From contig NZ_WWCL01000009.1 of the NCBI RefSeq assembly GCF_009857835.1, positions 1 through 34,137 on the forward strand: a stretch of 34,137 nucleotides of DNA, written 5' to 3'. Of the stretch, positions 8,460 to 15,276 are shown piece by piece (the stretch's first letter is position 1; each line of letters opens with the position of its first letter). Position numbers and translations under genes: made by a program. The notes under the pieces were generated by a model. It did not search any database, was not told where the DNA came from, and saw nothing but the letters and a program-made list of their open reading frames with translations. The DNA is from Duganella fentianensis (GTDB taxonomy: Bacteria > Pseudomonadota > Gammaproteobacteria > Burkholderiales > Burkholderiaceae_D).

Positions 8460-8485
8460 CCATGCCCGCCGCAAGGCGGGCATGG
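8460..8485 (+). other. Intercistronic stem-loop between receptor and GH20 genes
   Basis: An 11-bp perfect stem (CCATGCCCGCC with GGCGGGCATGG) is closed by a GCAA tetraloop of the stable GNRA class. No T-run follows, so it is not a canonical terminator. In an operon such a structure may protect the 3' end of the receptor mRNA or reduce read-through into the GH20 gene, which begins 21 bases later. Confidence 0.75.
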
Positions 8486-8506
8486 GTACGCAAGAGGATG
8501 AGGCAT

Positions 8507-11011
8507 ATGAATCTGGAATTGGCATGGGCGTGTCTGGGCAATGATGCGAGCGGCTTTAGCGCGCGCCTGCAGATACGCAATGCGGGGCCGGCGGCCTTGC
8601 CGGCCGCTGGCTGGACGCTGTACTTCAACACCTGCCGGCCGGTTGATCCGGCCCGGCTCAGTGCTTCGGTATGTCTGCTACACCCCGGCGGCGATTTGTT
8701 CGGTTTTGCGCCGGCGGCAGGCTTCGCCGGACTGCTGCCGGGCCAGACACTGGAGATCGAATACTGGTCGGCCGGCTGGGCGATCAGTGTGACGGATGCG
8801 CCGCTGGGTTTCTATCTGGTGCTGCAGGATGCGCAGGGCGGCCAGCAGGTGCGGGCGCTGGGCGATGCGCAGATTGCTCCGTTCCTGACTCCGGCGCAGC
8901 AGCAGCGCGGTCCGGAGGACAGGCTGCCGGCCAGCACGGCGGCCACGCGCTATGCCGCTGCCTGCGGCTTGCCCGAAGCCGAAGCGCTGCATGGGCTCAC
9001 GCCGGCGCCGCAGAGCTGGCGCAGTGCGGCAGGACGGCTGACGCTGGGCGCTGCCACGCGCATTCTGTACCAGCCTGCACTGGCCAGCGAGGCCGAGCTG
9101 CTGCGTGAGTTGCTGGATGCGCAGTGGGGGCTGGCGCCACACTGCCTGCCTGCCGATGGCCAGCCTGCGGGCGATGCCATCGTCTTGCGTCTGGCCCAGG
9201 CCGGCGATGGCATCGCGCACGGAGAGGAAACCTATGGCCTCGAAGTGAGGCCGCAAGGCGTGCTGATTTGCGGCGCCAGCGGGCATGGCATCGCCCATGG
9301 CATCCAGAGCCTGCTGCAACTGCTGAGCAGCGCAGTGGCGGGCGTGATCCAGCTGCCGCTGGGCGTGATGCGCGACGCCCCCCGCTACGCCTACCGTGGC
9401 CTGATGCTCGATGTGGCACGCCACTTCATCGGCAAGGCTGCCGTGTTGCGCATCATCGACCTGATGGCTTGCTACAAGCTCAATACTCTGCATTTGCACC
9501 TGAGCGACGATGAAGGCTGGCGCATCGCCATTGCCGCCCTGCCCGAACTGACCGAAGTGGGCGCACGGCGCGGCGCCGATGCGGCCCTGTGTGCTTCGTT
9601 CGGCTCGGGGCCGCAGGCGCAGGATTCGGCTGGCAGCGGCTATTACAGCCGCGCGGATTTCATCGAGATCCTGCGCCATGCACAGCGCCGCCATATCAGC
9701 GTGCTGCCGGAAATCGATTTGCCCGGCCATGCCCGTGCCGCCATACTGGCCATGCAGGCACGCCATCAGCGCCTGCTGGCTGCGGGGCAGGTGGAGGCGG
9801 CCGAAGCCTATCTGCTGTCCGATCCGGAGGACTGTTCGACCTATCTATCGGTGCAACTGTGGCGCGATAACGTGATGTGCGTGGCCCGGCCCGGCTGCCT
9901 GCGCTTTATCGAGACGGTGCTGCGCGAACTGCAATCCATATACGCTGAAGCGGGCACGCCGCTACACACCATCCACACGGGCGGCGATGAAGTGCCGGAC
10001 GGCGCGTGGCTGGCGTCACCCCTGTGCCGCCAGCTGATGGCGCAGCACGGGCTGGCCACGACAGCTCAGCTGCAGGAGTATTTTTTCGACCAGCTGCGCG
10101 CACTGGTACAGCATCTGGGCCTGCGTCTGGCAGGGTGGGAGGAAATGGCCGTGGCCAGCGCGCCCGATGGCACGGGCCGGGCTGTGCCCAATCCGCGTTT
10201 CCTCGATGCGCCCATGCGCAGCTATGTGTGGCTCAGTGCATGGGGCAAGGGGCGCGAAGATCTCGGCTACCGGCTGGCCAATGCCGGCTATCCGGTGGTG
10301 CTGTGCAATGGCGACCGGCTGTATCTGGACCTCGCTTGCGCCAAAGACCCTGAGGAACCCGGTTATTACTGGGCCGGCTTTCCCGGTCTGCGCGAAGTGC
10401 TGGAATTCTGCCCCGAAGATATTTACACGGATGCCCGTTGCGACCTGATGGGGCAGGCGCTGGAGCCGGCCGCTCTGGCCGGAATGGTGCGGCTAAGCGA
10501 GCAGGGCCGCGCCAATATTCTCGGCATACAGGCCCAGTTATGGGGCGAGAATGTGCGCGACGGCGCGCGCCTCGACTATCTGCTGTTCCCCCGTCTGCTG
10601 GCAGTGGCCGAGCGTGCCTGGTGTGCCTCGCCAGTCTGGGCCGGCATGAACGATATGGCAGCGCGCCGGGCTGCACAGGATGCGGCCTGGGCCGAATTTT
10701 CCCAGCGGCTGGGGCGCCATACCTTGCCACGGCTCGATAGCCTGGCCGTGCCGCCGGCTTACCGCCTGCCGGTGCCGGGTGTGGTGCTGCAGGATGGCGT
10801 GCTGCACGCGAATCTGGAATTGCCCGGCCTGACGATGCGCTACACGCTGGACGGTAGCGAGCCGGATGCGCAGGCGGCCGTCTATACGGCGCCCTTTGCA
10901 TGGGTGCCTTCGCCGCAGCAGGAGGGGGCGCAGGTGCGGATAGCCGCTTTTAGCAGCAATGGCCGCAAGGGACGCAGTGCGGTGCTGGATCTGCCTAGTT
11001 CGACAGGCTGA
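8507..11011 (+). CDS. GH20 beta-N-acetylhexosaminidase (chitobiase-like)
   Basis: Family 20 exo-hexosaminidase of 834 residues that hydrolyses terminal beta-GlcNAc/GalNAc by substrate-assisted catalysis. The domain order follows bacterial chitobiase: an N-terminal CHB_HEX carbohydrate-binding domain (about 1-125), a GH20b alpha/beta domain (about 163-290, starting LTPAPQSW), a catalytic barrel (from YRGLMLDVARHF, about 296) with the catalytic pair D494-E495 in HTGGDE, and a C-terminal CHB_HEX_C domain (RYTLDGSEPD, about 780-834). No signal peptide or lipobox is visible from either this start or the upstream in-frame ATG at 8462, which lies inside the hairpin. Many relatives are periplasmic, so a cytoplasmic location is suggested. 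GAGG at 8494-8497 supports the ATG at 8507. Its 3' end overlaps the convergent LuxR gene by 17 bases. Confidence 0.95.
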   Translation: MNLELAWACLGNDASGFSARLQIRNAGPAALPAAGWTLYFNTCRPVDPARLSASVCLLHPGGDLFGFAPAAGFAGLLPGQTLEIEYWSAGWAISVTDAPLGFYLVLQDAQGGQQVRALGDAQIAPFLTPAQQQRGPEDRLPASTAATRYAAACGLPEAEALHGLTPAPQSWRSAAGRLTLGAATRILYQPALASEAELLRELLDAQWGLAPHCLPADGQPAGDAIVLRLAQAGDGIAHGEETYGLEVRPQGVLICGASGHGIAHGIQSLLQLLSSAVAGVIQLPLGVMRDAPRYAYRGLMLDVARHFIGKAAVLRIIDLMACYKLNTLHLHLSDDEGWRIAIAALPELTEVGARRGADAALCASFGSGPQAQDSAGSGYYSRADFIEILRHAQRRHISVLPEIDLPGHARAAILAMQARHQRLLAAGQVEAAEAYLLSDPEDCSTYLSVQLWRDNVMCVARPGCLRFIETVLRELQSIYAEAGTPLHTIHTGGDEVPDGAWLASPLCRQLMAQHGLATTAQLQEYFFDQLRALVQHLGLRLAGWEEMAVASAPDGTGRAVPNPRFLDAPMRSYVWLSAWGKGREDLGYRLANAGYPVVLCNGDRLYLDLACAKDPEEPGYYWAGFPGLREVLEFCPEDIYTDARCDLMGQALEPAALAGMVRLSEQGRANILGIQAQLWGENVRDGARLDYLLFPRLLAVAERAWCASPVWAGMNDMAARRAAQDAAWAEFSQRLGRHTLPRLDSLAVPPAYRLPVPGVVLQDGVLHANLELPGLTMRYTLDGSEPDAQAAVYTAPFAWVPSPQQEGAQVRIAAFSSNGRKGRSAVLDLPSSTG

Positions 11012-11780
11012 TCAGGTAATTGCGCAGGTTGATGCCCTTGTTGGTGATGCCCAGCTTGGCGCGCAGGCTGTTACGGTGGTTTTCCACCGTCTTGGATGCC
11101 ACGCTGAGGCTCTGGGCGATTTCCTTGGTGGACTTGCCTACCTTGATGAACTTGGCCACCTGGATTTCGGACGGTGTCAGCAGTGCGTAGATATGGTTTT
11201 CCAGTTCGACGTCGTCCGTTACGGCCGAGCGCACCATGCCTTCGATCAGGTCCAGGCACATCAGCAGGATAGGGTCGCTGATGGCGGCCTTGACGGCCTG
11301 AATCTGCGGCAGGTGCTGGTTGCGGATGCGGTCCAGCACGCCGTCGACGTCGCCGCTGGTCTGCCATTCGTGGAATTCGGTCAGCGTTTCGGTCAGGCTG
11401 TAAAACTTGGCGAAATCGGGGCTGGGGTAGTGCTCGTCGCTCGCTTCCTCTTCGACCGTGCCCACTTCGATATTCCACAGATCCTGATCCACCCGCAGCA
11501 GGTGCAGCTTGAGGTCGCGATTGAAGAACTTCCAGCCATCGCTGCCCGTTACCGAGGTGCGTATCAGGGCCTTGATGGCGTCCAGATTATCCTGCCCGAT
11601 CAGGAATACAAAATGGTCGAGACTGGTGGCCTGCTGGTGCGAGGGGTAGTTATGCGTGACGATCACTCCCGCGCTGGAAAAACTGATGACGTAGATATGC
11701 CGATAGGCGAGCACATGGCGCAGTGCCTTGATCTGGGTCTCTAGCTGGGCAACGAGGGCAGTGGGGTGATCAGAATTCAT
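10995..11780 (-). CDS. LuxR-family transcriptional regulator
   Basis: A 261-residue DNA-binding regulator. The C-terminal part (about 201-258, starting LTPSEIQVAKFIKVGKSTKE and including TVENHRNSLRAKLG) is a clear GerE/LuxR helix-turn-helix. The first 110 residues (VISFSSAGVIV, then DHFVFLIGQDN) look like a PAS-type sensor fold, but this is a guess from pattern. No receiver-domain aspartate or homoserine-lactone-binding signature is evident. It lies 42 bases after the MFS gene on the same strand and probably shares its promoter at 13142-13169. The natural inference is that it controls the amino-sugar locus, but direct ACCTATA repeats over a -10 look more like a repressor site than a usual LuxR activator site. 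Confidence 0.88.
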   Translation of the reverse strand: MNSDHPTALVAQLETQIKALRHVLAYRHIYVISFSSAGVIVTHNYPSHQQATSLDHFVFLIGQDNLDAIKALIRTSVTGSDGWKFFNRDLKLHLLRVDQDLWNIEVGTVEEEASDEHYPSPDFAKFYSLTETLTEFHEWQTSGDVDGVLDRIRNQHLPQIQAVKAAISDPILLMCLDLIEGMVRSAVTDDVELENHIYALLTPSEIQVAKFIKVGKSTKEIAQSLSVASKTVENHRNSLRAKLGITNKGINLRNYLISLSN

Positions 11781-11822
11781 GGTCCGGCGTGGGTAGATAT
11801 CGGTCAGGCTGGGCGGCGTACC

Positions 11823-13109
11823 TCATGGCGTTGCGCCGGTCGCGAGCGTAGCCTGCTGGGGTTTTCCGGGCAGCGCCACCACGAAAGTCAGCAGCAGCGA
11901 GGGCAAGGCAGCCAGCAAGCCCCAGATGAAAAAATCGTGATAGCCGAGGCTAGCCTGGATTTTACCACTGACCATGGTGGATAGGACCAATCCCAGTTGC
12001 ATCACGCCAGTGCCCAGTGCGTAGTGGGCTGCCGGGTATTTACCGGGTGCTACCACTTGCATCATATACATGACCAGACCGGCGAAACCGAAGCCGAAAC
12101 CGAACATTTCCGCACTCAGTACAGCAGTGATCAGGGCCAGATTGTCCGGCAGCGCCACGCTGAGATAGCAGAAGGTGACGGTGGGCAGATTCATTGCCAG
12201 AATCAGCACCGGCATCGCTAGCCGCAACCCGCGCCAGGCGCCGAAATAGCCGCCCAGTATGCTGCCGGCAATGTAGGCGACGGTGGAAAAACTGCCATAG
12301 GCGATGCCCATGTCCAGCGTGCTCATGCCTAGCCCGCCATGGGCGCGATCATCGATCAGGAACAGACGGCCTATGGTCTGCACCTGGCCTTCCGCCACAC
12401 GGAACAGCAGCACGAACACGATGGCGAGCCAGATGCCGGGCTTGCGGAAAAAGCTCAGCAGTACATCGGCGCTGGTGCGCCATGGCTGGCGGCTGGCTGC
12501 ATCCGCCGGATCGGCCCTGAGGTCGGCCGGAGCGGCCCAGCCGTGGTAGGCGGCCAGCAGCAGCAAGGCGGCACCGGGCAAGGCCAGCGCCACGGCCCAT
12601 GCCGTGCGCACATCGTAGCGGGCTTCCAGCTCGCCGGCCAGCACCACGACGGCACCCTGTACGAACAGTTTGCCGCCATTCCAGAACGTGCCCAGCCAGC
12701 CGGAGTACATGGCTTGCTGGCGCGGCGTCAGCTGGCCGATGTACAGGCCGTCGGCGGCGATGTCGTGGCTGGCCGAGGCCAGCGACAGCAAGGCCAGCGC
12801 CGCCACGCTGAAGGTGAAGAAGCCCGCACCGCGCAGGACCAGCGCGGCCGCCAGCAGGCAGGCGCCGCCTAGCGCCTGAAACGTGACGATGGCCCATTTT
12901 TTACTGGGCGCCAGTTCCAGCAGCGGGCTCCAGAGCGGTTTGACCACCCAGGCCATGCCCAGCAGGCTGCTGCACCAGGCGATCTGTTCATTGGATACGC
13001 CCAGCCGCTTGTACATGATGGCCGCCATGGTCATCACGATGGCATAGGGCAGGCCCTGGGCGAAATACAGCGAGGGTATCCAGAACAGCGGGTGGCGGCG
13101 AGGCAGCAT
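11823..13109 (-). CDS. MFS transporter, AmpG-like
   Basis: Inner-membrane major facilitator of 428 residues with about 12 hydrophobic segments. The N-terminus (IPSLYFAQGLPYAIV) and the segment YKRLGVSNEQIAW are typical of the AmpG / saccharide-permease branch, which includes importers of anhydromuropeptides and proteins found next to GlcNAc or chitin genes. The substrate is inferred from context only: amino sugar, disaccharide or muropeptide. The promoter upstream shares a 31-bp block with that of the ABC importer operon, so the two uptake systems are likely co-regulated. No strong Shine-Dalgarno sequence precedes the ATG, and the predicted 5' UTR is only about 25 bases. The LuxR regulator follows in the same direction. 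Confidence 0.88.
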   Translation of the reverse strand: MLPRRHPLFWIPSLYFAQGLPYAIVMTMAAIMYKRLGVSNEQIAWCSSLLGMAWVVKPLWSPLLELAPSKKWAIVTFQALGGACLLAAALVLRGAGFFTFSVAALALLSLASASHDIAADGLYIGQLTPRQQAMYSGWLGTFWNGGKLFVQGAVVVLAGELEARYDVRTAWAVALALPGAALLLLAAYHGWAAPADLRADPADAASRQPWRTSADVLLSFFRKPGIWLAIVFVLLFRVAEGQVQTIGRLFLIDDRAHGGLGMSTLDMGIAYGSFSTVAYIAGSILGGYFGAWRGLRLAMPVLILAMNLPTVTFCYLSVALPDNLALITAVLSAEMFGFGFGFAGLVMYMMQVVAPGKYPAAHYALGTGVMQLGLVLSTMVSGKIQASLGYHDFFIWGLLAALPSLLLTFVVALPGKPQQATLATGATP

Positions 13110-13138
13110 CGAGGTGTTAGTCCGTTAGCAATAGTCTG

Positions 13139-13169
13139 GGTAGTATAGGTGTTTTATAGGTGGTGTCAA
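13139..13169 (-). promoter_or_regulatory. sigma70 promoter with ACCTATA repeat, twin of the 212-242 promoter
   Basis: Read on the - strand, TTGACA (13169-13164) and TATACT (13147-13142) are separated by 16 bp, and two ACCTATA copies are 11 bp apart. The block equals positions 212-242 at 29 of 31 bases; the two differences are the base right after TTGACA and the base just before the second ACCTATA copy. The flanks are not similar, so this is a conserved control element rather than a larger duplication. It drives the MFS-LuxR unit. Confidence 0.85.
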
Positions 13170-13172
13170 CCG

Positions 13173-13206
13173 GCGTCATACGCTTGTCATGGGCGGCCGC
13201 TAAAGT
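13173..13206 (+). promoter_or_regulatory. Putative PHO box and -10 element upstream of phytase-like gene
   Basis: GCGTCAT (13173-13179) and TTGTCAT (13184-13190) are 7-base direct repeats with a 4-base spacer, matching the PhoB box layout (CTGTCAT, 4 bp, CTGTCAT). Exactly 10 bases later comes TAAAGT (13201-13206), a fair -10, and no -35 hexamer is needed. The predicted start near 13213 leaves a UTR of about 23 bases. The box begins 3 bp beyond the -35 of the divergent MFS promoter. Confidence 0.65.
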
Positions 13207-13235
13207 TCGGTTTTTTCAATTGAGGCCAGATCAGC

Positions 13236-15260
13236 ATGAAAAAGTTTTCCTTGATGTCGCTCGCGGTGTTTTCCGTTCTTGCCGGCTGCGGCGGCAGCGA
13301 TACTGCGGCCCCTGCCAAAACGCCGATCACGGGCGTATTCCTGGATGGCGCGGTGGAAAACCTCGACTATGTTGCCGGTACTGCCGCGAAAGCCAGCACC
13401 TCGGCCAAGGGCGAGTACACCTGCTATGCCGGCGACAGCGTCAGCTTCAGCATAGGCGGCATAGCGCTGGGCAGTGCTCCGTGTGCGGCCATCATTACGC
13501 CCTTGCAGCTGGCGGGCGTTACGGATATCAAGGACAACAAAGTAGTTAATCGACTGCTGGCCCTGCAATTACTGGATGAAGACAGCGATCCGTCCAACGG
13601 CATCAAGCTCACGGCCGAGGTGAAAACTGCACTGGCCGCCAAGAGCGCGGACTTCGGGCTGGATGCTGCCGCCTTCAATGCGGCAATGAGCGCCCAGCTG
13701 GCCAGTGCCGGCAGCAAATATGCGGCCCGCAGCATAGACGACAGCCGCCGCGCGCTGGTACGCGAACACTTCGAAGATACGCTGGCGTCCAGGGTCGGTA
13801 CGCCGGTGTCGGAAGCCTATACCCAGACTACGCCACTGGGCGCAGTGGCCGTCAGCGTCACGCGCTACCAGATCCAGGCTGCTGCCAGTTACTACGTGCC
13901 GTACGAAGGCAGCAACCCCAAGGTCAAGGAAGAATTCCCGCAAGGCTTTCTGCCATCCTATGGCTCGTCGCTGGCCTTCAAGGGCACCAATGCCAGCGGC
14001 GATCTGGAATTCTATGGCCTGACCGATCGCGGCCCGAATGGCGATGGTCCCAATCTGCCATCGCTTAGCGGCAGCGGTGTGACGGGCGCCAAAATTTTCC
14101 CGTCGCCCAGCTTCACGCCTTCGTTCGGCATCATCACGGTGGGCAAGGCCGGTGCGGTGCTGACTTCTTCCACGCCGCTCAAGGTATCGGCGACAGTCAA
14201 TGCTTCCGGCTTGCCGGTGGCACCCGGCAGTGTGGGCAACTCGGCTGAACTGCCCGTGTTCGACGCCATGAAATATGACGCGGCCAGCAAAGCCACTTTC
14301 AATGCGGGCGGTCTGGATACGGAAGCCATCGTGGTCGACAAGAAGCGCAGCGTGCTGTGGATCTCCGACGAATACGGCCCCTTCATCCTCAAGGTTGATC
14401 CGGCCACCGGCGTCATCCTGAACAAGTATGCGCCCGGTAGCGGGCTGCCCGACATCTTCCTCAAGCGGCGCGCCAACCGCGGCATGGAAGGCCTGACGCT
14501 GGATACCAGCACCGACAAGCTGCATGGCTTCCTGCAAAGCCCGCTCACGGATGGCAGTGCGCCGTATGCGGTGACGGGCAAGAGCGAGGCGATAGAACGC
14601 TATGCACGCTTCACGCGCTGGATGGAGTTCGATCCTGTCACTGGCAGCGCGGGCAAGATGTACGCCTATCCGCTCGACGCAGCTGACTATCAGGATGGCC
14701 GTACCGGCAATGCCAAACTCGGTGATCTGGTTGCACTGGGCAATGGCAAATTCATCGTGATCGAGCAGGGCGCGGCGCCTAACGGCAAAGTGTTCAACAA
14801 GCTGATGCTGGTGGAAATCGGTGCGGCCACCGATATCGCGGGAAGCGCCTACAACGTCAAGACTTCGGATCTGGAAAAGAGCAGCATGAGCGCTACGGCG
14901 GTCAATGGCGCGGACTGGAAGAGTGTGACGCCACTGAAGAAAACCCTGCTGCTGGACTTGAATGCTATCGGCTGGCTGGCCGAGAAGGCGGAAGGCCTGA
15001 CTATCGTCGATGGCAATACGCTGGCGCTGGCCAACGACAACGACTTCGGCATGAAAACCAAAGTCTTCAACGCTGCCGGCGTGGTGGTGGAAGATGCGGA
15101 TGTCACCAAGTGCAATATCGACGCGGCAGGCACCATCATCACCAGCACGGCGGCCGGTTGTAATGCGGCCAACACCATCCGCGTTGCGCGTGGCGAGGAC
15201 CGCGAGCGTCCAAGCCGGCTTTGGCTGATTAAATTCAGCAAAGCGCTGACGGCATTCTGA
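13236..15260 (+). CDS. Lipoprotein with phytase-type esterase-like domain
   Basis: A 674-residue envelope protein. The N-terminus is a lipoprotein signal with lipobox LAGC (Cys18), so the mature protein is anchored in a membrane. Residues about 30-110 form a small domain common in bacterial lipoproteins (GVFLDGAVENLDY, then YTCYAGDSVSFSIGG). The rest matches the esterase-like activity of phytase family, a beta-propeller, with landmarks FYGLTDRGPNGDG (about 258-270), LWISDEYGPFILKVDP (about 375) and NRGMEGLTLD (about 411). Members are linked to organic phosphate release, but biochemical proof in the family is thin. The upstream PHO-box-like promoter fits a phosphate role. TGAGG lies about 10 bases before the ATG. 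The next gene starts 16 bases downstream and is probably co-transcribed. Confidence 0.88.
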   Translation: MKKFSLMSLAVFSVLAGCGGSDTAAPAKTPITGVFLDGAVENLDYVAGTAAKASTSAKGEYTCYAGDSVSFSIGGIALGSAPCAAIITPLQLAGVTDIKDNKVVNRLLALQLLDEDSDPSNGIKLTAEVKTALAAKSADFGLDAAAFNAAMSAQLASAGSKYAARSIDDSRRALVREHFEDTLASRVGTPVSEAYTQTTPLGAVAVSVTRYQIQAAASYYVPYEGSNPKVKEEFPQGFLPSYGSSLAFKGTNASGDLEFYGLTDRGPNGDGPNLPSLSGSGVTGAKIFPSPSFTPSFGIITVGKAGAVLTSSTPLKVSATVNASGLPVAPGSVGNSAELPVFDAMKYDAASKATFNAGGLDTEAIVVDKKRSVLWISDEYGPFILKVDPATGVILNKYAPGSGLPDIFLKRRANRGMEGLTLDTSTDKLHGFLQSPLTDGSAPYAVTGKSEAIERYARFTRWMEFDPVTGSAGKMYAYPLDAADYQDGRTGNAKLGDLVALGNGKFIVIEQGAAPNGKVFNKLMLVEIGAATDIAGSAYNVKTSDLEKSSMSATAVNGADWKSVTPLKKTLLLDLNAIGWLAEKAEGLTIVDGNTLALANDNDFGMKTKVFNAAGVVVEDADVTKCNIDAAGTIITSTAAGCNAANTIRVARGEDRERPSRLWLIKFSKALTAF

Positions 15261-15276
15261 TAGAACGGGACTTTCC

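Noticed and set aside
8462..8506. Upstream ATG for the GH20 gene
   Set aside because: It lies inside an 11-bp stem-loop, lacks a ribosome site, and adds an Arg-rich stretch that is not a signal peptide.
5584..8631. Very long open frame (about 1015 codons) on the - strand opposite the TonB receptor
   Set aside because: It mirrors the receptor gene, its translation is rich in Arg/His/Gln without domains, and the + strand gene has a clear signal peptide, TonB box and barrel. It is a GC-rich antisense shadow.
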